Below are positions 24,101-36,485 of a DNA stretch of 64,000 nt, in pieces. The notes below the pieces were generated by a model that had not been told where the DNA came from, made no database searches, and was given only the letters and a program-made list of their open reading frames with translations. Position numbers and translations under genes: made by a program. Numbering within the stretch: position 1 is the stretch's first letter; each line of letters starts with the position of its first letter. This DNA comes from Edaphochlamys debaryana (taxonomy: Eukaryota > Chlorophyta > Chlorophyceae > Chlamydomonadales): the NCBI GenBank assembly GCA_016858145.1, contig JAEHOE010000147.1, forward strand, positions 248,001 through 312,000, read 5' to 3'.

Positions 24101-26196
24101 CGCCGGCCGCGGAGGGACAGCTCCTGTGTGGGGGGGGGGGGGGCAGAAGCGTAGGAGGAGCGGGTTGCTGTGAAGGCGGGGTGAGGGGCAGCGGGCAGGG
24201 GGCAGCAGGGTCGGGGGAGGCCCCGTTTGCCCCCGTGGACTCCCCACCCCCCACCCTTCCTCCCATTCGCAGTGCCCTGCACTCCCACCACCAACACCCC
24301 CCCTCCCTCCACCCACCCTCCCCCCCCACACACACCTGCAGCCCCCTCAGCAGGACCCCCCCCGCCAGCTGCCCCGGCGCCGGCAGCCGCACTCGGTCCA
24401 GCCACAGAGTGGTCACACAGCACAGGCCGCACAGGGCCTCGCTGGCAGCCTGAGAGGAGGGGGGGGGAAGAGGTTTGTGTGAGTGTGGGCGACTGTGAGG
24501 CCTTGGGAAGTGGCCGCTGCAGGCCGGGGGCATCACTTTCGCACTTTGGCGGGGGCGCGGGATCGCGGCACGGCCCTGACCGACCTGGGAGCTGGCATCC
24601 ACTCGGGACAGCCGCAGCCGCCGCAGCCCGGGGCTCGCACTCAGCGCCGCCGCCAGGGCGGCGGGGAAGGCGGCGGGCGGCGGCGGCCGCGGCGGCAGGG
24701 CGGCGGCGGCGACGGCGCGGGCGGCGGCGTGGCGGGCGGCCCAGATCGGTTCCAGCTCCAGGGTGGGCGCAGCGGCGGCGCCCGGGACCCTTACGTAAGC
24801 GCTGAGGGTGGGGTGGGCGGCGGCGGCGGCGGCTAGGGCGTATGCTCCCGCGTCTGACTCTGGATCCGCTGGGGTGGGAGGAGGATGCGCAGGGGGGGGA
24901 AAGGGGTCGGGGGAGGGGGGGTCGGGCGAGAATGGTCCGGGGGGGCCCAGAAGGAGTCTCAACGCCCACGCCCCATCGGCCCCAACCAAGGACCGCAACG
25001 CGGCCCCAACCCACTCCACCCCAAACCGCAAACCACAGCCTTCGGCCCCTCCGATGGTAACTCCCAACCGCTAACCGTCAACCGTCAACTACCGTATCAA
25101 CCGCCCACCCGTGATGGACAGCTCGTGCAGCCCGCGTGCGGTTGCCGCCAGCTCCAGGTGCGGCTGACCGGTGGAGACCTGCGGGCAGGGGTGGCAGGCG
25201 GTCAACAGGCAACATAACACGTCACCTAAGAACCTGTCCATTCTCCTGACCCCCTCCGCTCTCTTTTCCCTCTCCAACGTCCAAGCCAGTGGACAGTGGG
25301 AAGTGATCCGTGGTTGTCCCCCCACTCGCTGCGAAGCTGACCTGCAGGTGACGCAGGGAGGGCAGCAGCGCAAGGCAGGCCAGGGGCTGGGGGGGCGCTG
25401 CGCCCGGCCCGGGCAGCTGGGCGCTGAGGCGGCGGCGGGGCTTGGGGCCGGCAGCCGTGGTAGGCGCGGCGGAGGGGGGCGCAGCCGGCGGAGGAAGGAT
25501 TGTGGAGGAAGGCCCCGGGCCCGCCGCCCCGACTGGGCCTGAGTGGGCCTGAGGGGTAGCGGGGCCCGTGTCGGGCCCAGACTGGCGCTCGGCGCCGGCA
25601 GACCCTCCCGCGGCGGGGCCCGCGGCGGCGGGGCCTGCCTCCGCCGGCCGCGACGCGCCGGGGGGTCCGGGCTGGGGCTGGGCGGCCTCCGGCGGCGCTA
25701 GCAGTGCAGAGCAGGAGATGGCGAGGTGTGTGATGCGGGGGAAGTGGGAGGCGTGGAGCGCGAGGGCCGTGGGGCCGCGAAAGGCGACAGAGCGGATGCC
25801 GCGGCTCGATGCCTCCAGCCATGCCCGGCACACGCTCCGCACGGCCAGGAGCTCGTCGCTCACGGGCGCCACCTGCGAGCGCTCCTCGGCGTCGCCGGTC
25901 CCGGCCTCGTCCGTTGCAGCAGCGTCTATTGTACCCTGCAGAGAATCGCGGCGGGGGATGCCGGCGCCGGGGGATGCCACCAGCTGTCGCGAGTCCGCGC
26001 TGGCCCCCGTGGGCTCGCCGCCGGTTCCAGCGCAGCTAGCATAGTGATAGCCAGAGCAGTAGGTGAAGACGGGGCGGTAGAGCGTGCCTGGTCTATCGGG
26101 CGAGGAGCTGTCGGGCCTCGCGCCGGCATCCAGCCACGCGAAGACGTGCTCTAGCAGCTCTGTTGGCAAGCTCGCCCAACACGGCTGACGTTCCAT
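18187..26196 (-). CDS. large F-box/leucine-rich-repeat protein with acidic tail
   Basis: Seventeen exons: 25342-26196, 25109-25178, 24585-24868, 24336-24449, 24016-24123, 23770-23808, 23423-23556, 23000-23100, 22699-22782, 22241-22362, 21690-21860, 21272-21442, 20673-20831, 20059-20211, 19721-19796, 19249-19442 and 18187-19083. They total 3,732 nt in one frame and give 1,243 residues. The N-terminus has an F-box-like stretch, LPTELLEHVFAWLDAG, continuing after a disordered insert with AVRSVCRAWLEAS. LRR motifs follow, such as LPSLRVLDLAHNYL, RLATLNLSHNFLQRLP and LTELWLLGN. The last 250 residues are Gly/Pro-rich and then strongly acidic. From family knowledge, such proteins are substrate receptors of SCF ubiquitin ligases; the target is unknown. 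Intron 12 has a GC donor. Introns hold exon echoes and dispersed repeats. Confidence 0.88.
20899..21030 (-). repeat. two exon echoes of LRR-gene exon 13 start
   Basis: The block at 20801-20840 (start of exon 13, ELNLLNGFAF, plus acceptor region) recurs from 20899 and again from 20998, a unit of 98-99 bp. Each unit includes about 50 nt of G-rich intron. The first copy keeps the exon sequence but changes the acceptor context. Confidence 0.9.
21911..21972 (+). repeat. dispersed intronic repeat, family 2, copy 1
   Basis: About 60 nt shared with the reverse complement of 47034-47090. Shared cores are CTCGTGTAAGCCAG and GAGCCGGCCAGCCTTAGATG. It lies in an intron of the LRR gene, antisense to it. 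Confidence 0.8.
22390..22417 (+). repeat. dispersed intronic repeat, family 1, copy 1
   Basis: Core GTGTTTGAAGCTGATAAGCG continuing GGAGAGCG. It lies close to the acceptor of LRR-gene exon 10 and is antisense to that gene, so the intron end reads as a pyrimidine-rich version. Confidence 0.85.
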
Positions 26197-27464
26197 GGCG
26201 TGGAGGTGTTAAAAGCTAGTTGGGTGCGCAAAGTGGGGACACCATGTGGGGCTTTCTCCTTGCAACGCAGGAGTTGAGACCCTAAAGAAGTTCTAGACCT
26301 CTCCAGATAATAAGGGGATGCCAGAGCTGGGCCCAGGAACGGCCAGAGTTAGGCCGCTCGGCGGATGGGTCGTTACGTGTGGCGTTTGGCTGCGGCGCGT
26401 TCGGCGCGGCTGATGCAGCGCTATGCGTCTACAATGTATGGTCAGCATGGGGTCGTCGGCCGGCGCAGCGCCATTTCCAACGAACTCGCCGACCTAGGCG
26501 GATGAGCCGGTGCCCGCCGCCACCGCCCCGCCTTGGCCCCGCCCTTCCCGAGAGTCCCGCCCCCGTCCTGCCTCTCCTCGCTCCTGGCGCATAGCCTAGT
26601 CGCGAACTCGCGATCTGCTGCAACCCCCGTTGTCGTCGTCGTGAATACGCTGCACGGCTGTGCGAGCACAGAACCCGCCCCCGCCCCCTGTGAGCGGTGG
26701 CCAGGCCCCTCAGAACCTTGCAGAACGCTGCAGAGGATGCAGACGGTTGGGGAGCCCCTTCCCGGTCCGGGAAGCATGGCGCTCAGCCTCTCAGCCCTCA
26801 CGCCTACACACACGCCGTACAACATTGTGCACGTCAAGCCATGACGCCGCCAGCAAGACTGCAGGAGCCCTCAGCCAGGCCCCTGCCTCTCGAGTCCCAA
26901 CACCCGCCCCCTACACACAAGGGCCCCGCCTCCACACCCTCGCCCCTGGCCAGTGTCTCGACCTGATGTCCATAGAGTGCGCCACACCAACGCAACCGCT
27001 TCACGCGGTGCCAGAAGCAAGCAACCAACAACCAAAGCCATTCGGCGGACGAGGTAAAACCATGCAGGGTGGGTGTCCAGGAGGGCCCCCAATCAGGGCG
27101 GCCTCCAGTGGAAACCCCACACCCCTGGCTCCGCACCCCGAATGCAGGTGAGGCCTCCGGGAGTCCGGGGGCTTCACGGTGGTTCCAACAAACAAGCACA
27201 CGCCCACCACCTACCGGCGTCGCCCGATTCGCCCCCGAGGTATCGCCCCCCCCCCCCGGTCCGGACGATCGCCCCCATCGATTGCTACCCAATGCGTCCA
27301 AACACAAGTTATTGCCCAAAGCCTTGACCAAAACAAATATCGGCGACTAAACGTTGTAGCTCTGTATGGCCGTACACGGCCTCATGTACGGCACGCTACC
27401 CCTGCAGGTGGTCGAATTGACGCTCCGCCGTACCCTACAGCCCTCGATGCTGTGCTAACACCCA
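26197..27464. other. intergenic stretch, no gene supported
   Basis: It lies between the start of the LRR gene and the stop of the next minus-strand gene. No domain-bearing frame or splice series was found. Confidence 0.45.
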
Positions 27465-29661
27465 CTACGCCTTCTTGCCGTTTCCGTTACCGTTACCGTT
27501 ACCGAAGCCCTTCTTGGTCGCCTGTTTCTCGATGGCCTCTGCCTCCCTGGCGATGGCTTTGAGCTTGGAGAGCAGCGGCACCTGGGGGGAGTGGCCGGTT
27601 GGGTGGGGGAAAAGGGGGGTATAAATGGCGTTGGTTTGGCCCTGCACGCTGTATCCCGTACACCGAAAACCGCTCCACATTAACCCCGTCCCCTCCACAG
27701 GGTGAGCGTGGGCGAAGAGTTGGTTGGGCCCTGCTGTTCCGCTAGTGGCGGGAACGAGGGCGCTGAGCAGGTCCGGTTGGGGCCAGCAGCGCTGGTCTCA
27801 GTCACCTGCCCGCGAACCCCGTACCGCCGCAGACCTGCCCCCTCTCGCCGGTCCCCTCCACCCCCTCCACCCCACTCCATGCTCCTGGCTTCAGGCCCGC
27901 TCCAGGCCCCGTTCCGCCAGTCCGCTAACCCGCGTTATGCGCCATCAAAGCCGTCACCCGCGCCACTTCCCCTCCCCACCCAGGCCCGTCACCCCGTTTT
28001 TGCAGGGTCAGAACACCTACCCACCCTGACCCCCCACCCCACCGACTGCTTCGCGCGCCCATGCTTCCTTCGGTTTACTCGAGCAGACCTTCACCCCCCG
28101 CCCCCCATCCGTCCCGCCCCGCCCCCCACCTTGTCCGGGTTGGGCGGCTGCCGCTCCACGTCCCCCGTGAGCCGCTCCAGGGTGCGGAAGAACCAGCGCC
28201 CGTCGGAGGACAGCAGGGGGGGCAGGGAGGGGCCGCCCTCCAGGTAGATCTGAGGAGTGGGGGGAGAAGGGTTGGGGGGGAGCGGTGCGTCGAATCAGGG
28301 AGGGGGACGAATGCGGGTGTCAAAAGCTGCTCGCGTGAGTCAGTCCTCCGTCAGGACCGGCCCCCGCCGGACCGCACCAGCCCTCGTACAGTCACCCGCG
28401 CCCCTTTCCCCCCCCACCCCCTCCCGTCACCCCTCCCTCTTCCATCGCCCCCTCCCCCCCTCCCCCTCTCCCCCCACCCCACCCCACCCCCACCCCTCAC
28501 CTGCCGCCGCTCCGGCTCCCCCCCCGCCCGCACCAGCCTGTTGAGCAGCTGCAGCTCGGGCCGCAGCGAGGACTGCTTCACGTCCCACGCCGCCATCAGA
28601 GCGCGCTCCAGGCGGGTGGCCACGTCAGCATTGCCCTCCTTGCGGGCCTGAAAGGAGGGGGGAGGAATTGAGGGAGGGGAGGGGGGTGGGGGTGGGGGGT
28701 CGCGGAGAGCCGGGGCTGCGATGGAGGGGAGGGCGAGTGCCGGAGGCCGTGCCTTGAGCTCTACCTCCTCTTGCCCCCTCTTCCTCCCATCAGCTTCAAA
28801 AGCCCTTCCGCCCCCCCTCCGCCTAACATACACCAGCGTGATGAAGAACTCCATTCCACCCCCTCCTGCCTCTCCCTCTTCTCCTCCACACACTCCCTCC
28901 GCCTCTTCCCCTCCTTACACCCCCGCCCTCCCCCTACCAGCCTCAAAAAGGTCCCCCCCGTCACGAAGAACTCCCTTCCATCCCCTCCTGCCTTTCCCTC
29001 TTCACCTCAACCCCCCTCTCCCTCTCCCCTCTCCCACTACCAGGCCCTACCAGGGTCAGGAAGGTCCCCGCCGTCATGAAGAACTCCTCGCTCAGGGCCC
29101 CCAGGTTCTCGCGGGCGGTGGCGGCGGGGTCGCGGGAGTCCAGCAGCAGCGCCAGCAGGTCGGTGGAGCGGCGCTGGGGGAGGGGGAGGGGGCGTGGGGT
29201 GGGGGTGGGGCGGGGGCTGGGGGGGTTGTATAGAGGGGGTTGTGGCACGTCGGCTGGCGGCTCCTGCCCTTGAAAAGAGATGCGGCGGGAACCTGGCGGC
29301 CGACTCATAGGCGAGAGAGCACAAGCGTCAATCGTCGATTGTCAAGGGGCGCGAGGGGAGCCGGGCGCACCTGGGACTGACGCATGGCGTCCACGAGTCT
29401 TGCCGAGGGTTCGGGAGAGGCGGGGGATGGGGAGGCGGGGGGGCCCGCGGGCCCCGCGGCGGGGCGCCAGGCCTCCAGGCGGCCGCGGGGCGGGCAGGTG
29501 GAGGCGCGGAAGGGCGCGAAGGGGCCGCAGCGCTGGGCCAGGGAGGTGGAGGCGCAGGGGCGTGGCACCCGCGCTGCGGGGGAAAGGGGGAACGGGCGGG
29601 GAGGCACGGTGGCGTGTGTCGGGGTTCGGAGCGCCGACACCTGTTGCAAGAAGCGGTGCAC
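27465..29661 (-). CDS. unidentified protein, probably organelle-targeted; 5' end unresolved
   Basis: Exons 29371-29661 (left part secure, start uncertain), 29051-29173, 28501-28647, 28130-28249 and 27465-27581 are in phase and give at least 265 residues. The first exon is rich in Arg, Ser, Ala and Pro with almost no acids, as in a transit peptide, but the frame stays open upstream and has no ATG at 29661, where a GTG lies. A further 5' exon is likely. The mature part looks helical and soluble: ATARENLGALSEEFFMTA, KEGNADVATRLERALMAAWD, LRPELQLLNRLVRAG and LPPLLSSDGRWFFRTLERL. The tail is GNGNGNGNGKKA. I do not recognise the family. The gene is divergent from the F-box gene starting at 30034. 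Confidence 0.7.
28783..28806 (-). repeat. possible degenerate family-1 intronic repeat
   Basis: On the minus strand it reads TTTTGAAGCTGATGGGAGG, similar to the family-1 core, within the third intron (28648-29050) of the unidentified gene. Confidence 0.4.
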
Positions 29662-30033
29662 CTGCCCTTTAGCAGCCGCCGCCGCTACCTTGCTGCAGTG
29701 CTGTCGTGCAGCAACGCATCGCTGACGCCACCATTGCGGCTTATGCCAGCTGCAGGCCGGGTTCCGCAGAATGCAAAAGCTATGTCGGCCTGGTCTGGTC
29801 CGTCAAGCGTGTGCACGTCTGTAAGTTGATCGTGCTGCTTTTGTGAGGGCGCAGGCTGTGAGTCTTGGCGATACCTCTACGAACGAAGACGAACCACGAT
29901 GCAATGCGGCAAGCGAGGCCCTCGAAGTGGGCTGCGCGGCGAACTCCCTTATCAATACGCTTAAAACCATGCAATCTAGCTAGCAGGTGTGTCTCCGGGA
30001 AGCTTATCCTAAATTCGGGTGTGCACAGCAGAA

Positions 30034-33000
30034 ATGCAGACCTCAGGCGGCACTGCCGACGGCGAGGCAGCCCGTGCCCTCGATTCGCTGAGACTCTATG
30101 AGCTACGGGGAGCCTGCGGCGCGCAGCCAGAATGGGCGAACGGGCTGCCCGAATGCCTCCTTCTTCACATTGGGCGCTTCCTCGACCCATACTCGCTGGC
30201 CAACTCGCGGAGCTCCTGCAAGTCATGGCGGCATGCCTTCAGCTTGCGGGTTCGGACGGCACGGCTGGACGTCGGCGAGCAGCGCGCAGCCCAGGCGCGG
30301 GGTTTTATGCGCGCATTCATGCGGGCTTTCCCCTCCACCACGGAACTGGTGATGGAGGTCACATTCAGGCGGACAGCCCGGGAGAAGATCCAGGCCGCGC
30401 TGGAGGAGCACTTCGTGGCGCTCAGCGATTTTGGCATCCACTCGCTGCAGTTAAACCTGGACCTCAACTCATTCAACGAGCGGAAGATTAAGCTTCCCGA
30501 CGTGTCCCTGCTCGCGTCGTGGGGCGGCCTTACCCGCCTCACGGTACAGGTGGGAGTGCCGACCGACTGCATTCGACGGCGTTGACAGACTGAGCGGCGT
30601 GTGGGACTGGCTACCTTCAAAATTTCGGTGCAAGGCGTGCGCAAAGGCTGATGCTTACAGCTGCGGCGCGTAACCCGAGTTGCGAACCCGAACTTCGCAG
30701 CGCGGGCGCGGCCTGGAGTCAGGGCCGGAGTCCACGCTTTCCATACCTCGCCTGACTTGGCCAGTCTGTCCTCCGCCGGCGTCAGCCTCCATACCCCACA
30801 CACGCAACCAGCGATGCTGCTCGTCTTCCACACTCCTATTACTCACACGTATTGCCTTTTGCCTCCGCCGGCCTCGTCACCCTGCCCCGAGCCCACCCTT
30901 ACCCCCCCCCCCCCACCACCCAGCCCCACCCGACCCCTACCTCACCCCCACCCCCACCCCAACCCAACCCAGCCCCACCCCACCCCAACCCCTCCCCAAC
31001 CCCCAGCCCTCCCTTGCAACCCCCCACCCCCCAACCTCACCCGCCCCCAGGAGTCCGGCTGGCGCTCGCAGCAGCTGCGCGTGGACGCCGGCACTGTCTT
31101 CTCCTCCCTTACGGGGCTGCAGGAGCTGAGTGTGGTGTGCAAGTACTCGGGGGCCGTCAAGGCCAAGTGGTGGCGGCCGCCGTCCACTGCGGAGCGGCTG
31201 GCGGCCAAGATGCCCACGTGGCCGCCAGCGGCAGCCGCCGCCGCCGCGGCCCACGCCGCCGCCGCCGCGGCGGCGGCTGCCGGCGGCGGCGGCGGCGGCG
31301 GCCCGACCCACATGAGCTCGTTGTCGGCGGCGCCGTCGCCGCCGGGGCCGGGGGCGGACGGGGACGCGGCGATGGACGAGGCGGTTGGGACGAGCGGGGG
31401 CGCGGGCGCGGGCGCGGGCAGCAACGGGCACGGGCCCCGGCTGGGCCCGGGGGGGCCGCACAGCACGTCGTCCAGTAGTGCGGCCGCGCCGCCGCCGCCG
31501 CCGCCTGTCGTACGGCCGGTGGTGACTCAGCACCTCCGCTGCCAGATGACTCAGAACCAGTCCATGTCGGCGGAGCTGGGGAAGGCGCTCAAGCGGGTGA
31601 CACCGGCGCTGCTGGTGGGAGGGGTGGGGGCCCTCTTAGGGGGCAGGGAGGGAAAGAGTGCAGGGGCTGATCCCCTTTGGGTCCCCTTGGGGGAGGCCCC
31701 CTTGGGCGGGGGGCCGAGGGGCAGGGGAAGGGCAGGGTGTTGAGGGAGTCCGGAGGGGCCTTGGGTCGTGGTGATCGCCTCGGCATGGGAGCCCAGCCCT
31801 GCAGTCGCTGGGAGCGTGGGGTGCGGGGAGCGGCCCAGGCGGAAGGGGGGCGGTTGTGGGACTCCGGGAGGTGGCAGAGTTGGGACCTGCCGAGGGCGTG
31901 CGGGCTGGCGCTGGGAGTCTGGGGGCAGGGTGGCACCAGTGTCGTGGCTCCGGCGGAGCCACGGCTGTGCTTGTGCTGGGGCAGGGGGGCAGGGGGGCAC
32001 GGGTGCAGGGGCAGGGGCAGGGGCCTCCTGGCAGGTGCAGGTCCCCGCCCGCCTCGCCCCTCAGCTCACCCCCCTCCCATGCCCCCCCCGTTCCGCACCC
32101 CCCCCCTCCCCTCCCCCGCCAGCCCCACATCTCCGCCCTGACCTTCGAGATCGTGGAGGAGACGTACGCGGAGCCCGCGCGGCAGCCCTCGCCCCTGGAG
32201 CTGTCGCTGCTGCCGGGGCTCAAGCGGCTGACGGTGCTCAGCGGCGCGGAGGAGGCGCTGGCCAACGCGCGGCTGGACATTGTCGGCGCCACGGGGCTGG
32301 AGTCGCTGGTGCTGTTCGACGTGAGCTGCGGCTGCTGGTGCTACACCAAGGTGGGGGGGGCGTGGAGGGGTGGGGGAAAGGGAGGGTGGGGAAAGGGGGG
32401 GTGGGAGGTGCTGCACCAAGGTGGGGGGTGCCGGGTGGGGTGGGGTGGGGGTTAAGGGCGGGTGGGGGCGAAGGGGGGGGGCTGGAGGGGAGGGGTGGAG
32501 CCGCGGATGGGAGGCTGTTGGTCCCGACCTGAGGAGCATGTCTGGGGCCCGGCGCCCGCTTGGCCACACGCAAGGCCGCCTAGTCTGCCCCACGTGCCCA
32601 GCTGCACTCCGGCATCTTTCCTCCCTCCCCAAGTCGCACTCACCCCGCCCTCCCGTCCCTCCTCCCCCCCAGGCCGGCCACGGCATTCCCCCGCGCCTGC
32701 TGTCCGCGCCGCCCGCCTGCCTGCGCAGCCTCACAGTGGTGAGGGGGGGGGAGTATGGGGGGTTATGGGGGGGGCCCTGCAGTGCCCTGCGCAGCCGGGC
32801 CCGGGCCCGGGAGATGCGTGGGCGGGGCGGTGGGCACGGGACGTGGGGCAGCCTCCCCAGCCCCACGCCCCCTCAGCACACCCTCCACGCCCCCTCCTCC
32901 CCCCCCGCCTCCTCCCCCCAGGTGGGCTTCGTGGTGAACCAGTGCACCAACCTGCACGCCCTGTCCTCCCTGGGCTGCCTGGAGGAGCTGCGCCTGGAGC

Positions 33001-34698
33001 GGCCGGAGCCGGACGTGGTGGCGGGCGTGAGCGGGGAGCTGCTGCTGACGTGGCTGCCAAGGTGGGGGGGGGTCCTGTGAGGGAGGGTATGGAGTTGCAG
33101 AGCAGGGGGGCGGTGTTTGAGCTGACGGGGGTTGTGTGGTTGGGACGTCGGCGGTGGGGGCGGAGCACGTGGTACGGGTACACATGCAAAAGCCCAGGAG
33201 CCGGGGGAGGGGAGGCATGGCCGGGCGGCAGAGCCTCGCTGGCCCGGGATGCCGTAGTCCCCCACCCTATGTACGGAGCACATCATGTGTACGGCTGTGT
33301 ACGGCTGTACGGCGCAGGTCGCTCAAGGTGCTCAAGCTCCACTCGGTCATCCTCCCGCCCTGCGGCCTGCCCGCGCTGCCGCCGACCGCCGCCCTTGCCT
33401 CAACCGCCCCAACCGCCGCCAACGAACTCTTCAACGGCGGCGGCGGCGGCACGGGCGGCTCGGCGACGCCGGCGGAGCTGCTGTACGGCGTGGCGGCGGT
33501 TAGCCCGCTGCCGCAGCTACGGGAGCTGTACCTTAGCAAGTGCAAGGTGCCCGCCCTAGGGGTGCTGGGCGTCTGCCCTCAGCTGACCCGCCTCGGCCTC
33601 ATCAATTGCCTGTCGTGCTCCGGCGCCGCCCCCGCCGCCGCCGCCCTGCCCGCGCTCCGCTCCCTAGCCGTCATCCACACGCTCAGCCCGGAGCAGGAGA
33701 TGGGGCCGCCGGGCACCGGCGGGCCGGTGGGGACGGGGCTGCCGCCGCCGCACGGAAACTTCGCAGCGCCGCCGGTGGGGGGAGGCGGAGCGGGCGGAGG
33801 GCCGGGGCCGCACCCGCCGTTCGGAATGGGCGGGCCCGGGGGGCCCGGCGGCGGCGGGTTCCCTGGCGGACCCGGCGGCTTCGGCCGCCGCGGCGGAGCC
33901 GCGGCGGCGGCGCCTGCCGCCGCCTCCGCCGCCGCCCCCGCCGTCACGCCGCCGCTGCACGTGCCCGGGCTGCCGCTGCCGCCGGTGCAGTGGGGCAGCG
34001 ACGACCAGGTGGCGGCGGTGGCGGCGTGCCGGGGCCTGACCTCCCTGGAGCTGATCCTGCCACGTGGGCCCGCCGGTACGGCAGCGGTTGCCTCGCTGGC
34101 CTCCATGACGGGCCTGCTGCACCTGGACGTGTGTCTGCCATGCGGGCAGAGCGAGGCCATGCTGGGCCTGGCGCGGCTGGGCCCGGGCCCGGCCGGCGCC
34201 GGGAGGCTGCGGCACCTGACGCTGTGGGTGGACGCGCGGACGTGCGTGTGCCGGGTGCGGGCGCGCCAGCTGCAGGTGAGGGCGCGGGGGGACCCCGAGG
34301 GACAGTGGGGGGGAGGGCCGAGGGAAGTGGGGGGGAGGGCCGAGGGCATGGGAGGAGGGGAATGGGAAGGGGAGGGGAGGGGGAGGGCCGAGGGAAGTGG
34401 GCAAGGGGCCGGAGCGCCCCTGGCACGCTGCGAGTTATAAACCTTGGTGACAACCCCCATCCGCGGGGCTAGCTGACTGCTGATCCCCCTTTCTTTTCGC
34501 TTTCCTCTGTCGACGAACGATCATCCTGTCAACCCCGCCTCGACTAACGATCCCCTCCCCACCCCCCACCTTCACCCCCAGGCCATCCAGCGCAATCTGG
34601 CCGACCGCATGCCGTACACCCTGGTGGAGTGGGCGGCGGCGGAGGGGCGCAGCAGCAGCTGGACGGGGCTGGAGGCGGACGTGTTCAGCCCGCACTGA
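30034..34698 (+). CDS. F-box/leucine-rich-repeat-like protein
   Basis: Seven exons: 30034-30549, 31051-31614, 32123-32350, 32673-32738, 32922-33061, 33318-34275 and 34582-34698. They are in phase and give 862 residues; an upstream in-frame ATG at 30019 would add five. The start region contains an F-box-like LPECLLLHIGRFLDPYSLAN followed by CKSWRHAF. LRR-like segments follow, such as LTGLQELSVVCKYSG, LPGLKRLTVLSG, LGCLEELRLERPEP and LPQLRELYLSKCKV. Long Ala- and Gly-rich inserts interrupt the repeats (about 31220-31500 and 33700-33950). From family knowledge it would act as an SCF substrate receptor. It has no close visible similarity to the larger LRR protein at 18187-26196. The intron after exon 3 repeats the exon end at 32406-32428. 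Confidence 0.83.
32406..32428 (+). repeat. exon echo of F-box gene exon 3 end, with donor
   Basis: Repeats 32337-32358 with one or two changes at an offset of about 70 nt, including CACCAAG|GTGGGG, so a second candidate donor lies inside the intron. Confidence 0.8.
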
Positions 34699-36485
34699 GG
34701 GCCCGGGCGGGCCCGGCGGCGCTGATGCCTGGATATGGCCTTGGCACTCGGATCTACTGCGTCCGGCATGATCCTTGATCCTGAATCTTGGATCTACTGC
34801 GGCGCTGCCGTGGGCTGGAGCCGCATGCGGGGAGCGCTCCCGCGCGCGGTACGCACAGCTCGGCTCTGGGGGGTTACCTGCCCGGGCGCGCCCTTGCGAG
34901 GGCACCAGACGGCGTGCTTCCGTCGTCGCCGTGTGTGGCCTCCCGCGCATCCTCCCCTGCGCCTCTGTGCCTCTGCGCCTGGTACGGTACTCACTGCGCG
35001 CGCCCTCTCCGCCGAACGCGGCGCGTGCGGGATGGAGGCTCGGGCCACTACCGGCTACCGGGCCCCGGCAGCCGCTGGACTGTCTTCGCGCGAACGGGCG
35101 ACGGAGCTGCTTTACGAGGCCGATAGTGAGAGAGCGTGAGGTGTGAGAGCGATTGCTGGCGGGCGAGCTGGCGGCGACGGTTGGCTAAAACGAGGTTTTA
35201 GTAAGGGCGCCGAGCAGGCTCGGGCTGCCTGTAGTAGCAGGACTGGTTAGGGGTCGCAACGGGAGAGGGTGTAATGCAGCGGGCGGGGCAGGGGTAGCGA
35301 GCAGGGCGGCAACGGGCGGGTGTCTCTCCCGCTCCGTTGCAATAAGGGGGCGCTGTTGTGGTGTGACGTGTGACGTGTGGGGAGGGCGGGGGCGCTTGCG
35401 GAGCCGCGTGCTGCACCTGTTGGACCATTGCCGCGGGCGCAGTAGGCGTGCCTGGGGCCAGCTGCTCAGTGCCCAGTGCCCAGTGGTGGGGCTCGGTGGG
35501 AGTGAGGGGCTCACGGATAGGGTGGTGGCGTTTCGTCAATGGCGATGCTGTGCTGAAGAGGGGGCAGGGCTTGGAGCTTTGGTCGGTGCTGGTGACTGCG
35601 TGAGCTGGCGGAGAGGGGTCAGCGGTGGGGGGCGAGGTAGCAGGGGGCGGGCACTGTGGGGCGGGGGCTCTCCTCGGTGCTTGTGAGGCGGTTAGGGGGC
35701 ACGTAGGTAGGTTCACTGGGGCGTGGAGGAACCGGCCGAGGGCCAACAAAGCCGCCCGATGTGGGGCATCGAACATGACTTTACGAGAACTGGCAGGGGA
35801 CGGGCGCTACCGCATGCAGCACTGGAAGGGGGCGACACGATGACACTGAAGCGCTTGGGCGCGGAGCCAGGGGTAAGGGTGCGGACGTATCAGTGCGCTG
35901 ATAAGGGTTGTTTTGCCGCTGGGTTGATGCTTCGTCATCAAACCCATATGGATGCCGTTGGTTGCTGTTGAGGCGTGTCTAACGAATGCGAACTGCCAAG
36001 GCGGGGACGGTCGGGGCGTATGGCCGGCCACAAGGTTTGGTTGGGGTCGGTTACGGGTTGGTCTGCGGCGTGGTGCAGGTGTCTGTACCCGCACTACCGG
36101 TTGTGTAGTGTTCACAGCAGGGCCCGCTGCAGTGGGCATCGTGTGGACGGTTGCTGGAAGGCGTGTGGCGGTGAGGTTAGGCAGGACGCCACATGCCGGA
36201 TCTCCCTCCCACTCTTGCCGCACTCATGCGCGCTGCGTGTGTCCCTGGCTCGTGTTCCCGTGAGAGGATCCACCGGTGAGGGTACGTTACCCAATGTTGA
36301 TGTCATAGAGCCGTCAAGGAGTGCAGCAGGGAAGGGGCCGAGGAGGAATGGCAAGTGGGCGGTTGTGTAATGCTTGTTGTGCACGGGTTGCGGCGGCTCG
36401 GCCGGCGGCCGCCCTCGGCCCAGCGGCTGCCCCGCTGTGTAAGAAGCAGCTTCGGCCGCCCATGCCGGAGCTTACCCAAGCTTAC
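34699..36485. other. intergenic stretch, no gene supported
   Basis: No coding frame with domain or splice support is seen. The region is comparatively rich in short GTG/GGT repeats and ends at the left edge of the dispersed element at 36486. Confidence 0.45.

Noticed and set aside
29661..29719. An ATG at 29719 as the start of the unidentified gene through a first exon ending at 29689
   Set aside because: The intron would be only 27 nt and the phase does not fit the next exon.
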